Assembly (NCBI GenBank): GCA_020137815.1
Contig: CM035359.1
Location: 2,289,845 to 2,353,844 of the forward strand
Length of the DNA: 64,000 bases
DNA from: Hormiphora californensis
Taxonomy: Eukaryota > Ctenophora > Tentaculata > Cydippida > Pleurobrachiidae
Direction: 5' to 3'
Within the stretch, counting starts at the first letter, position 1. Each line of letters begins with the position of its first letter. A program made the translations under genes and the position numbers. The notes under the pieces are model-generated. The model made no database searches, was not told the origin of the DNA, and saw only the letters and a program-made list of their open reading frames with translations. Shown here piece by piece: positions 34,291-46,300 of this stretch.

Positions 34291-35720
34291 ACCCGCCCTC
34301 CCTGCCGACGGACCTCCCTGCCGACGGGTCGGCAGGGAGGTCATTCGGCAGGGAGGGCGGGATATAGGGGTATGAAACCCGATAGTTTATTTATCAGTCG
34401 TTTGAACATTTTACGCGCACACGTTAACTGCGAGATGGGGGATTTAACACCCTGCTCGCTCTTTATCAGACCAGTGCCCATTTTCAAGCGTTTCTCTTCA
34501 TTTCCATAACATGCGTGTAAATTTCCAAGTAATGAAAATGTGTGTAAACACACAGTTCTGTCAATAACAGAGAGGGGAACACATCTGCAACACTTTTCAA
34601 TGTTATCTCTCTCATCAAGAGGCAAAATAGTCGCATTCCATTCGTTTCTCTCTCTCATTCTCTCTTTTACTGTTCAATATCTCTCACTGTGTGTTTTGCC
34701 CCTAATCTTTCTCTCTCTTTCTCAAACATGTTAGGAACAGTAGACACTAAGTCTACACACATTTTGAGAGTGTCTGTTGACTATTTGCCAGTAGTCCTTG
34801 TGTGTTACCCCTTGTGTTGTGTCTCTTATTTGTGTGTAATTACTATCGGGTTTCATAAACTATGAACGTTTGTTAGGCTATCGCGTTATAGGTTTTAAAT
34901 CACCTCCCCCTCACCCTCGGCTGGCGCCTCGGGATCGGCGTCGGGATTTAAACCAGTTTAATCGCCCTGCCGGGCGATTAAACTCCAGTTGGCTGTCCCC
35001 AGCTCGCGCTGGGAACAGCCAACTTGATAACGCGCCAGTCTACAAACGTTCATAGTTCATATAATGTCCTACGTGCCGACGAGATTGGGATGAGATCGCC
35101 GTCGGCACGTAGGACATTTGACCCCTATATTCCGCCCTCCCTGCCGAAAACTCACTCCGAGAGAGTATTCGGCAGGGAGGACATTTACCCCTCCTATTCA
35201 CCCTCTGTACCGACGATCGGCAGGGAGGACATTTCACCCCTCCTTTTACCCTCTGTACCGACGATCGGTAGGGAGGGCGTTTCACTCCTTCTGTGAGCTC
35301 GAGAATTTGGCCGGCAGGCCAAATACGAAGAGTTCACTGTGTATTGTTCCTCTGAGTATCGTTAGGGATAGGGTTAGGGTTAGGGTTAGGGTTAGGGTTA
35401 GGGCGGTGGTTAGGGTTAGGGTTAGGGTGGTGGTTAGGGCGGTGGTTAGGGTGATGGTTAGGGCGATGGTTTGGGCTAAGTTTGGGTTATGGTTTCGTCG
35501 GCACAGAGGGTGAAAAGGAGGGGTAAATGTCCTCCCTGCCGATCGTCGGTAGTGAGGCTGAAAAGGAGGGGTAAATGTCCTCCCTGCCGACGGCCCTACT
35601 TGCCGATCGTCGGTACAGAGGGTAAAAGGAGGGGTAAAATGTCCTCCCTGCCGATCGTCGGTACAGAGGGTAAAAGGAGGGGTAAAATGTCCTCCCTGCC
35701 GACCCGTCGGCAGGGAGGGG
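34291..35720. repeat. nested inverted repeats with CCTCCCTGCCGACGATCGG units
   Basis: Units of CCTCCCTGCCGAYSRTCGGY AGGGAGG-type sequence occur in both orientations (34290-34350, 35136-35280, 35515-35720). Inner hairpins: ACTATCGGGTTTCAT at 34844 against ATGAAACCCGATAGT at 34372; GTTTAATCGCCC/GGGCGATTAAAC at 34955-34982; GTTGGCTGT...ACAGCCAAC at 34988-35024; ACGTGCCGACG...CGTCGGCACGT near 35070-35112. No gene seen. Confidence 0.8.
35366..35466. repeat. interstitial telomeric-type (TTAGGG)n tract
   Basis: Starts with five consecutive perfect or near-perfect GGGTTA units, then GGCGGTGGTTAGGG and GGTGATGGTTAGGG variants. It is placed in the middle of the inverted minisatellite block. Confidence 0.92.
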
Positions 35721-35724
35721 GTGA

Positions 35725-35990
35725 CTCCTCCTACACCCGCCCCTCCCATCCTACACCCTCCCATCCCCCACCCGCCCCTCCACCCACCCCTTCTACAATC
35801 GCCCCTCCCATCCCCCACCCCTCCTACACCCGCCCCTCCCATCCCCCACCCCTCCCATCCCCACCCCTCCTACAATCGCCCATCCCATCCCCACCCATCC
35901 TACAATCGCCCATCCCATCCCCACCCATCCTACAACCGCCCCTCCCATCCCACACCCCTCCTACACCAGCCCCTCCCATCGCACCTAACT
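35725..35990. repeat. CCCATCCCCCACCC minisatellite, block 2
   Basis: Same C-rich unit as 33891-34290 and in the same orientation; the two blocks bracket the inverted-repeat and telomeric region. Confidence 0.92.
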
Positions 35991-36021
35991 AACCTACCCA
36001 TGTTTTAGTCTGAACAGAGGT

Positions 36022-36080
36022 GTGGTACTCTTATTGAGTACTTATTGAGTACTCTTATTGAGTACTCTTATTGAGTACTG
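36022..36080. repeat. 15-bp tandem repeat
   Basis: About four units of TATTGAGTACTCT. Confidence 0.9.
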
Positions 36081-37109
36081 AATGATATTGGATTGGATGA
36101 TATATACTGACTGACTTGGTGACGCAGTGAATACTGAATAGAGATGGCAATATCACCAACTGGCCGACTGGATCCGGCCTTGGATGAGGATTAATAAGGT
36201 ACAGTTTAAAATAAACAATCTCTGTTGTTTTAGTATGGTTTTGTGATTTAGAGAACACTTTTCAGTCTCTGATCCCACTTGGAAATTGTTCTAGAATAAT
36301 GAACAAAGTTCTAGTAGAACTAGTACTACTAAAATATATCCAGGTTCTAGCAGTACTTATAGTGGGCCCGTTCCGGTGCGAGAACTATAATCGATACCAA
36401 GGAGCTGGAAGGAAATCATTATAATCGCGAGAGTTCCGGGGCACCGCGATTATAATATTCCAATATATGTATTGACCTGCTGTTATATATCGCGCAATAT
36501 GAGTGGTTTTCAGTAATATGTAAAATGGTTTCCGCTGGTGCACTCGAATAATTCATATATGTATTGAATAATGTGTCGCGTTGTTTTTTTTTATATGTAA
36601 ATTCGGTTCTTGACTTCCTTGTCTCAGTTATTATAGCACCCCACAGCCTAACTGCTAAACTTTTTGCAATAGCCTTGCTTATTGATCACTTACGCACAAG
36701 TTACAGATTGATACCCTGATATCAGGGCACGGCGCGTTCCTGCATGCCCGGCCATCATGTGCAGATGGTTCTGTGGGAACCACGCGACATTGCTGCGCGT
36801 CGCGTAAATTGAATGGAAAGTAGTACTAACGCGCACGTCAGCACTCACTTGCTTGCCGACCTTGGGAACTGCCGAGCTTGGGAACTGGTGCCTGGGAATC
36901 TCTAACTGGTGCCCTAAAGTTCACTGTTCAAAGCCCAACCATATTCTGCTTTCAGAATAAAATGTAAGTAAATGAAATTTGCCATTGCTTTCTCCAGATA
37001 GAAATAGTTAGGAGGTTGGCGACTCTCGTAAATAATTGTCTAAGCATTTATGCTTAAATGTTATAGATCTTATGTCATCCACTGATCTGACGTATGTTTA
37101 CATTTTTAG
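36081..37109. other. unique sequence, no gene seen
   Basis: Contains a short inverted repeat near 36384-36455 (CTATAATCG.../CGATTATAA). No exon with splice support. Confidence 0.45.
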
Positions 37110-37230
37110 GATTTTTACTAACTTCAAACATTTCCAAGGAAGTTCTTCGGCCATGTATTTGAGCTTCGGTAGTTGCAATTGGATTGGTATTTTCCTTGTG
37201 TGTGTGGTACTGTCCATTCAATTTCAATAG
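37110..37230 (+). other. candidate terminal exon with hydrophobic C-terminus
   Basis: After the acceptor TTTACATTTTTAG, a frame runs to TAG at 37228. It ends in a small-residue stretch (GSSSA) and a ~16-residue hydrophobic tail, resembling a GPI-attachment signal. It could be the missing 3' end of the Ig-ZP gene, but the frame needs a phase-2 donor whereas the last secure exon ends in phase 1, so another exon would be required. Confidence 0.2.
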
Positions 37231-37336
37231 CATTATGGCATCTCGGTAGACAGAAAACCTCAAAACCACATAGTAAACAATATAATTAATCCTCGAGTAA
37301 ACTATTACAGACTTTACTATGTGGGCCGGATGATTT

Positions 37337-37371
<35 letters not shown>

Positions 37372-40365
37372 GAGAGTTCTACATTTTATTGTACAGACGA
37401 CGCCCTTACTATTTCCGATGATCTTGTTCCTCTTGGTTTAAATCAACTAACATCAGTATTATTTATTAGCCTATAATTAGGAGCAATAATATTATGTTTT
37501 TCTATATTGCACAACACTGATAACAGCTGTTATACGTAAATTGGAAGTTTTCATATTGAGATGCTGCATTCTTTTTATAGACCTAGGGTGCCCCTGAAGA
37601 CGGTTAGAGGGAGACTGAGAGAGAAAGGAAGACAGAAACAGAGAGAGAGTGAGAGAATGGGAGACTGAAGCATGGTTATTCACCTGCACTGAGAGGGAGA
37701 TCAGAGAAAGAAAGAGAGACTGAGACAGAGTCACAAAAACTGAGATTGAGAGAAGCTGGTCGGGGGTTTACATGTTCTAATATTGATCCAATATATGCAG
37801 AATACAGCTCAGATCTGCAGCTTGCAGCTGTTTCTAATGCGTCACAATCATTATACAAGACTTATAACGATCATATAATAATGATCTCTTCTTGGCATCC
37901 CCTCCCACTTGCACTTTGTTGAGTAAGGGCTGGCGGAGAAGTAAACAACTTGCAATGTAAATTTATAACTGGGTGCTCCATATGGCTCTATATAGTACTT
38001 GATGAATCTCCCTGTATACAAGATCTACCTAGCAATATAATAGTTAGTACTTGTTGAATCTTAACCTAGCGATATCTAGCGACAATTAGATTACATTACT
38101 CGAAAGTAGTTGATGAGTAAGGACAAGAAAGTAGAGCACTTTCGACTATTTGTATATCCTATCAGCCGTCCTATCAGCCATGTGAACTGAACCTACGCCG
38201 TGCTTCTAGCTACTGGAATACTGGTTACTGTCAGGCCAATGCTATGACCGATCCTCGCACGCTCCTTATTTGAAAGACATGAGAATAGGGACAGGCCAAT
38301 GCTCTGGCAGACTGGACACTGGTCGCCCTAAAACCTGTCAGGCCAATGCTCTGACCACAGTTCTCGAAACGAGAATGGGTCAGGCCAATGCTCTGACAGC
38401 CTAAAACAGAACTGCTATTCTTTTCGGTTAACAGGGCCCTAATTCAGCGAATTGTTAGTAAGACAGCTGCCTATCAAACCTCGTTGTAACAATTCTGAAG
38501 TCCTCAATAATTACTGAAAACACAGCTGTGTATTGATTGCTGTAATTTTAGGCGTGTTCTGAAAGCTTCTGTAGAATTCAATAACTTCTGAACTGCGTCC
38601 CAGCTTTACAACCCCATGATTTAAATGATCTAACAGCGATTAGACATGGAACCAAGTGGCGCAATATTTGTTTACCCCCCCCCCCCACAATTACTTAGGT
38701 CATCATCATATTAAAGACACACCTCCTATAACGTGTGTTAGATCAGTGATCATCTGGCCCTAAACCATTTTACTAATGTCTGCACTACGCATGACGTATG
38801 CTTCCATGACGGCGCTTCAGATTCGATTAGAGCAACAACTGATCTTTTGTGATTCTTTATAACTGGGCTATAATTATCTGTCCCCGTTATGACATCACCC
38901 CCAATTTTACCAAGTGGACATACTTACAGCTTTTAAACAGTCATGCAGATCATACACCCTTATTATGCTTGCCCTCGGCCTCATTATGGTCTACAGAGCT
39001 GGATCTCGATCACATCTGCGGCCTTTGTATAAATCAGAATATAATACTCGTTATCAATGGTTGGGTATTATACTTGTTATGTATGGTCTTAGACCATTGG
39101 TCTAAAACCGATCTGGATCTACTCAACAAGATCTGGAGAGTGGAGACCCACGTATTTTATGAATATAAAGAGTATTCCCAAATAGAGCAATTGTTATGTG
39201 TGTCACTCAGTATACTCCTTACTCAGGTTATGATGATGATGCATCACCCATAATTTGTCCCTAGCGGGTTTTTATAGTATGATTATGATGCAGAGTTTTG
39301 CTTGTAGAGATCATTAGTGATTCGAGGGAAAATATCAAGCTATTGTTTGTTGTGTGGGCCGGGGGTCAGGAAAATCTGACAAGCTTTTGTATTTTAGACT
39401 AATGATATATCTGATTATCTGTCTGGCTCTCTGCACGGGTCAGGATCCCATTATATATGGCCCTTGATAGCTCTGACTTGTTGTTAAAAAGTTTAAACCC
39501 CCGGTAATTTCCTGTCTCGCCACCAGTACACTCTGTAGATTAGGATCGACCACACCAATGCTCTCTGCACCTTTCAGCTTTGTGATTGTCCCATGATGTC
39601 CTTTAATATATAGCATTGCCTTGCTCGACTTTCTCTCAACCATGAATATTATAATAGACGAGTAATAAAGTATGTAACAACAACAAATTATATCTCATTA
39701 ATTTCAGTTTCCAAGAAACACAATATTACGATATTGCAATAATATTGTTATAATTAGGGCCCAGTGAGTCAGAGTAGTTGGCGTACTCCTTGAATTGTTA
39801 ATGCATCTTGGCTCTTGATTGAACTCACGAAAAATACAAATAAATAGTCTACTAATTCTTGTCTAAATAACAATAGCTGCCTTCGTTACGACAATTTATA
39901 TGGAAATTTTGTGGAAACTAGACAATTCTAAGAGCTTTTGAGCCCGCTTTTGAAAAGGTTGATTGGACAGTAAATGATATTGATAGCGAGAGAAGAGAAA
40001 GGGGAGAGGGAACATTATGAGAGATAGAGAAATAATGGGGGATAAATGGTGGTTGAGGGAATCAGCGTGAGCAGCAACGCACCACCACTCACATGGTTTA
40101 AAAGTAGCCCCCCTCTTCCCATATAGCTGCCACTCCAGTCAAAAGCACCACTTTGCAGTTCAATGGCAGCTTTTAGTTTTTTTCCTGATTACATATTATA
40201 TTGATACTTGTATAATAAATTACGCTTTTAGTATGGTTTGGCCTTAGTGTTAACTCAATTCGGTGACTAAAACTTCACAGACAGCAAGAATCGCGGCATG
40301 CAGTTCAAGTGGTTTTCTACAGTAATTGAATTTAGACTAAATCTCTACGAGACTGATGACATACA
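37231..40365. other. intergenic region, no supportable gene
   Basis: Contains a (GA)n tract at 37339-37370, GA-rich sequence to 37745, a palindromic cluster at 38229-38400 and a poly-C run at 38679. Open frames at 38849-39253 (+) and 39440-39643 (-) have no recognisable domain. Confidence 0.45.
38229..38400. repeat. palindromic cluster of GTCAGGCCAATGCTCTGAC
   Basis: Four units. The last two form CTGTCAGGCC...ACAGTTCTCG-AAA-CGAGAATGGG...CTCTGACAG, with TTCTCG/CGAGAA as the hairpin centre. This is the clearest copy of the family in the window. Confidence 0.8.
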
Positions 40366-40545
40366 CGGTCGCTTGTAGTGGGAAAACGGTAATGGAAAAC
40401 GGAGATACAGTAAGACGACGCGCAACCGTGGCCAATCAGGGCGCTAGTACGTGCTGAACACATGCACTTTTTGCCGCGCATTATGAAACGTGCGCGTCTC
40501 ATTACTGTATTTCCATTACGGTAATACGACTACAAGCAGCACTGA
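40366..40545. mobile_element. MITE, GCTTGTAGT-ended family, copy 2
   Basis: CACGGTCGCTTGTAGTGGGA at the left end and ACTACAAGCAGCACTG at the right. The arms continue through ACGGTAATGG and CCATTACGGT, so this copy is better preserved than 6283-6468. Confidence 0.8.
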
Positions 40546-40747
40546 TAGACTATGAAACCCCAGTCGTCTAGATTCTTAAGCACTATCTAGACAAATCGTA
40601 TGCGACAGTCCTTTTTTATTTAACTCTGGCATGTTATAGTCATTGTTCCTACAGATCCCATACTGCTCCTATAAGGCACTAAAGTGACACCTATTTAGTA
40701 CGTTAAATTAAATCTTAAAGTGCTTCCAAGCTTGGAACTATGTACTA

Positions 40748-41603
40748 CAGTCGGACCCCGATTTAACGGCACCCTCGGGGGAAAGGGTTTTGTCCGTTAA
40801 ATCGGGGTGTCCGTTAAATCGGGGTAGAGCATATTTGGCCTATAAAACCCTATTTTTGTCCAAAATGCTATACTTAAACACCTCTAAGTGTTAAATACAA
40901 TGTCCATGTATTGATTACATGATCATTTCTGATTAGAAAAACAAAATAATTTTCAAAAAAGTTATAAAAATTTCAAAGGTATGTACTACCTATATCAACC
41001 ACGTTCGAATCGTGTTTCGGATCAGTGCATCTTATCGCACGTCCTGTCGCTAATTAGACGGTTCGAAACGAACCGATATGTGATACCATGTCGAATCGGG
41101 GCACTTTAAGCGGGGTGAGGAAGAATTTGAATTTCAAAATATATTTTTCTCTGAAAATTTATGGGGAGCACCGATCAAAGCATTGCCAGTCGTTCTGTAA
41201 AATTTTTCAAAAAAAGTTATGAAAATCTTTCAAAGGTATATCAACCACGTCCGAATCGTGTTTCGGATCAGTGCATCTTATCGCACGTCCTGTCGCTAAT
41301 TAGACGGTTCGAAACGAACCGATACGTGATCCCCATGGAGCCAGTTTAACAAATGTCAAAATTACGATTCGATGGGCCTCATGGGGATCATATATCTGTT
41401 CGTTTCGAACCGTCTAATTACCGGCAAGACATGCAATAAGATGCACCGATTCGAAACACGATTCGGACGTGGTTGATACACACATTTTCAGAAAATTTCC
41501 AAAAAAATTCCAAAAAAATTTCAAAAAATTTTTGGGGGAAATTTATCCTGCCGTTAAATCGGGGTGCCGCTAAATCGGGGGCCGTTAAATCGGGGTCCGA
41601 CTG
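40748..41603. mobile_element. pogo/Tigger-like non-autonomous element (~856 bp)
   Basis: CAGTCGGACCCCGATTTAAC at the left and TTAAATCGGGGTCCGACTG at the right, flanked by TA on both sides. The interior holds three copies (two direct, one inverted) of a ~95-bp block around GAATCGTGTTTCGGATCAGT and GACGGTTCGAAACGAACCGA. No transposase frame. Confidence 0.85.
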
Positions 41604-41948
41604 TATATATAGTAGTTTATTGAATCATTTTTTGTTGGCTTTTGTACAAAATCTATTTTTACAGCTTTTGAATAATTCATTGTTGCAAAATTTTCACGCC
41701 TCTAATTTCCTTCTACAATTGTTTCCAATATACACTGTATATACTCCATTTTCTACTTGTCATGTAGAGCTTTTAGTACATTATAGCGAACAGTGAACAC
41801 CCATGCACCCATGATCATGACTAATGCATTTTCCTATGTATGATCTGAAGATGGTCCTTTGATGGAAGTTTCAATCAACCTTATTACCTAAATATAAAGC
41901 GACCTAAAATTCACGTATTTTTACCATAGTGTCCCAATTAACATCACA

Positions 41949-42400
41949 ATGGCTAAAATGGAAGCTGTATTGGTTGTTTTCCTGCTCATGACGACCCTGG
42001 CCATTGCAGCACCTGTTCTGTCAAACGAGGATCAGCTTGAGAGGTAATTAATGAATAATTGATGAATAATTAATGAATAGTTGATGAATAATTAATGAAT
42101 AATTGATGAATAATTGATGAACAATTAATGAATAATTTATGAATTATTGATGACTATGTACTTGTAGAAAATTTAGATCTATAAGAACCTATAGGAATTT
42201 AGCTATAGCTGGTTTATAATAGATATCCATTGTCAAGTTTGAAGGTTTGTTAGCTAATTAGCTATTTTAGTTAACGAATACTCTTCAGCAGGTCTGAACC
42301 CGTGATGCAAAACAAAGAAATCTCGGAAACCCAGCACAGAATCCAAAAGCGAGCAAAGTGTCCGCCCGCCCTGGCGAAGCGAGGATGTACTATGTTTTGA
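41949..42400 (+). CDS. secreted-peptide precursor, 2 exons, 68 aa
   Basis: Exon 1, 41949-42043, has ATG followed by a strong hydrophobic signal peptide ending in an Ala-rich cleavage region. Exon 2, 42289-42400 after CTCTTCAG, completes the split codon (phase 2) and runs to TGA. After an acidic/polar spacer comes a dibasic Lys-Arg at residues 52-53. The last 15 residues contain two Cys separated by eight residues, with a Pro-Pro and a second Lys-Arg between them. This is the layout of a prohormone: signal peptide, spacer, dibasic site, C-terminal peptide with one disulfide ring. I do not recognise the peptide. The intron is filled by an AATTGATGAATAATTAATGA tandem repeat. Confidence 0.65.
42047..42150. 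repeat. TGATGAATAATTAATGAATAA tandem repeat
   Basis: About nine units of roughly 11 bp beginning at the donor of the peptide-precursor exon 1. Confidence 0.9.
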
Positions 42401-43385
42401 ACCATTGCTAAATATTAACAATTTATTGATTTTATGTTTCCAATTTCCCCCATACACAAATAAGTTTTTGCCCAATTTTCCCAAGAAATGAGTTTTGGTA
42501 TTAAAATTAGTCTACAGATTCATTCACTGCAGCTATTTCTTCTCCGATTAAGAGTTTGATAAATCGACAGATTCATTCTGGTCCTTCGAGTAGTATAATA
42601 GCAAATGCTTTACTGCATCTCCCGCCAAAAGCATCCCCGGTCATTGAGCTGCGATGAGGATACTCTTTGGGTGAAAACACAACAATTTGTTCATTCAGAA
42701 AGTTTCTGGCCGAAATCCTATGGCAATTGAAACCAGAGTAGAATAAAATGATAAGCAAGTATTTTTTGTACAAAATAGGTATATAACGTTTACATGTATA
42801 AATTGGTACAAAATTCTCAAATACATATTTGAATTTCCTATCTCTCTGCTGATACTTTTCCGATATATATTACGGATTTAAAATGCCATCATCATTTCAA
42901 GATATTAAACGTTACGAAGGAGCTCTTCATATTTACCAGAAATCTCTAGAGCTCGAGGGCCCGATAAGTTCTGATTTTGACACTTATAATGATCATTAAA
43001 ATTAGGCTCATGTCAGAGAGCGTCTCTGCCTTGCTCACGTGGTTGTCTGATGACTGAGGTGTCGTAATATATCTCCAATACATTTAACATATCTCTGATA
43101 TATTTATATCTACATATATATCTATCAATGCCCGTTATTATCACAGAGAGGAAATTGGGCGGGCCCCGGAAATTGTTAGTAAAAAAGGTTCGGTATAAAT
43201 TTGCTCAAAATTAAAAGATCAAGTAAAAATTCAGTCTGAAATGTCCGTGCTGGAACACGAGCTTCGATTTCACATGTTTTAATCTCAGTGTTCTTCTCAA
43301 TACATCCTCTGATTTCATCTTTTTCACGTGTGAAAGGATCAGGTCTTGAACTCATGATCTGGTAGCTGTTAGTTGTAGTAGAACC
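42401..43385. other. intergenic, no gene seen
   Basis: AT-rich unique sequence between two convergent genes. Short frames only, without splice support. Confidence 0.45.
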
Positions 43386-46300
43386 TCACCTTAGGACGAC
43401 CAGCCAGAAGAGGAGTGGTAGAATGGAAAGGAAACCACTTGCACGGTCACCTGAAACATATTTCTGTAAATGAACTGTATGATAACTTGCCTTTAGGCAA
43501 AATGCCAAGAACGTGATCGTCATACCTCTGCTGTTGTAGTAGTAGGGTCCGTAGCTGACTGATTTGGTAGGGTACATGGAGGGTAGGGGCTGTTTACAGC
43601 CAGGTTTACACGCCGGGTCTGTGCTGGGACAAAGCGCCACTTCACAATGAATATACACCTACAATATGATATTAGGGTGTTAATAGAAAACAAAGTGAGA
43701 ACAATAATTGTTATACAATAATTGTTTATACTATACGACTGGTTTGCATCAGACCTTCCCTCAATACCCTCAGAATTTTTTCGAATGGAAGGGAAAAAGA
43801 ATCCAAAAATTACACGTACCTGACCGTTGAATTCCCGATCTCTAAACTGCATCCTGAAGAAGCTGAACTGTACACGTGGTCCAGGTCCTGCCCGTTGTAT
43901 CGTCAGAGTTTTATCTCTTGAACACCCATCCTCCATCAAAAAGTACCGAGTCTCGTAATCAGGCTGACCTGGATGGAAGGAGTTTATTGGTCTTCAGTCG
44001 TGCGAATGTAATGTTCATCGCTATATGATCTGTGCTTCCATCTAAAACACTAGTCATTATATAGTCACCACATTATTACCGTTAGGAGTTGCATAGCAGG
44101 ATCGGAGAAGGACATCTCGCGTATAGGTCTCATCTGTTAGTTGCACAAACACCGTCTATAATTGGAAAAAGAAGATGGTTGATATCATGACACGTGTGTC
44201 AAGAAGTAGAGCTGTTTTATATGCAACACATGATCGCACGACGCCATAAGTCTTTTGGCAAAAGATTTCATGGCCAAGATCCCATTGAAGTTCGGGTTGA
44301 CGGATTACTTGTAATCTCATGACTCATATATATATATTGTACCTGGTTTGACCCAAGATCCATTACTCCATCGTTATCCTTAAAGAATGGTGTTGAGAAG
44401 TTGTCATCAATATAAAACCTCATCTGTAGCTGAGCGGCTGTGATGGACTTGATGTCATCCTTGGCAGGGCAATCTACCGCTCCGATAACGTTGTAATCGT
44501 AGCCTGTTTGCGCAACTATACTTCTAACATAGATCTGAAATGGCAGGTTTGTGAAATTTCATGAAAGGGGTAGGCGGTACTGCAAAAAAGGAGCAATCAA
44601 AATTTTGTTTGTGAATGATGTCAATTCCAGCAAACAAATTAGTTGATTTAAATTTTGATTGCTCCATATAATTGTTTTTATGGAATTCCAGAATTCCCAT
44701 TATACCCCACACAATGCTTTCAAGAATTTTGTGATTCAATTCGACGTTTAAAACTTTAAAAGGTTTTTAAATCTGTAATGGCGTATTTTGGGCAGGGATT
44801 TTACGTAGCGGTTCATTTGGAAGATTAAAACTCATCAAGAGATGTCCATTTTACCCAAATTTCACGGAATTCACATGTCAAGTAGCGACTGATTGAGCTA
44901 CTTTAGAATTTGCCAGGAATTAAGTAGCCCAAAATTGAGCCATCTTTATTGCACAAGACCCTCCTGAGTCCTGACAGAACCTTAACCATATTATTAATTT
45001 GAAATGATTTCACGGCAAAGACATTGAGAACATGATATACTCAGTCTCATAAATACACATACTTATTGCAAAACGAATCCTCGCCCGGACATGTCCCAAC
45101 TTTGGTGACATGGACACATGTGTGCGAGATCGAAGACTGCCCGATTGAGATCGAGACCGAGAATAGCTATTAATAGGTGGCACAAAGTCCCAACTGCAGC
45201 AGTACTCACCCTGTTTTTGTATCGGACATGTTTGTCAGGTTGAACCTCCCTGACAGTTCCACATTTTCCCTGGGTGTACCCCAGCTCGAGCTCCATTGCA
45301 CCGGCCTTCACATGGGCCAGGCACCTCTTATCTGAGATAGTGTTAAACGTAATAAACGGTTGAAGCTACGGATTTATTAAATACATCTTCCAATTAAAAT
45401 AATGTAAATCTTGAACTACCTAGCGGGATGGAAAAGGAAAGATTATATTGTTGCTCGTGGGTGGTAGCTGGTTATTTCTTAGTTACGAAATAACACCCCC
45501 GCGTCTATGATAAAAAACACATGTCAAGTTGTCAGATCGTTATAGGTGCTTACGCAAGCACGTGCAGTGTCTGGGGGACTCCCACGATGCAACTCATCCT
45601 GTCCCTCCTTGACTTCCATGTCTCTTATACCCTGAGTGCCCCTTCAAGTGATTGGCCCTTGGCTCCAACAGTAACTCCTTTAAATGTCTCCCCTTCTTGA
45701 CACAAATTAGTGGCTCGGGTTGGGTCCTGTCTCCCCTCCTAGTCCCTTCCACTGCCACCCTTCAACCCCTCTCTTCAACTCATATATAATTGCTCCTGTC
45801 TCCCTTCCTAACCACCTTTCAAGTCCTCAACTAGGTACTTCCTTCAACTGCAATTATCACGTACCTTCTGCCGTGATGGTAGGCTGATTTACTTCACCAC
45901 TGTACTCGATCCTCACCAAAATCCTCTCATCACACGTGTAGTTAACTGAAATTACAATGTGTAAATAACTGAAATTAAGTTATATACAGTCTGACCCCGA
46001 TTTACCGGGGTGCTCGAGGGAACGGCGCGGGGTTTGCCCGGTAAATCGCGAGTTCTCGGTATATCGGAGTGAAAAAAGTTTATCCTCCCGGTAATTTACT
46101 GCCGGGTAAACCGGGGTTCCGGTAAATCGGGGCCGACTGTATCAGTTTGGGCAAATTTCGTTTTTATTAAATTCTTAAAAACATTTTAAATAGGACCGAT
46201 TTTTTAAATGGATTCTTAAAATTTTGCACACCCAGCTTGATCTTAATCACGGTTGTGACTGATTTTTGCAAAACGTTGAAAAATAGCTGTATTTTTATGC

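Noticed and set aside
34540-34734. Possible secreted peptide frame
   Set aside because: Low-complexity Ser/Leu-rich sequence from CT-rich DNA; no cleavage-site pattern or second exon.
33748-35992. Pro-rich (+) and Gly-rich (-) frames up to 186 codons
   Set aside because: They arise from C-rich minisatellites; no splice sites or domain, and both strands are open.
38849-39253. 134-codon plus-strand frame with hydrophobic stretches
   Set aside because: No start context, domain or splice support; overlapping frames are equally open.
39440-39643. 67-codon minus-strand frame with protein-like composition
   Set aside because: Plausible as a small exon, but no matching neighbour exon or domain; left unannotated.
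41841-41880. CTGAAGATGG string resembling the Penelope ribozyme box
   Set aside because: The following GAAA box and stem II are not present in the required order.
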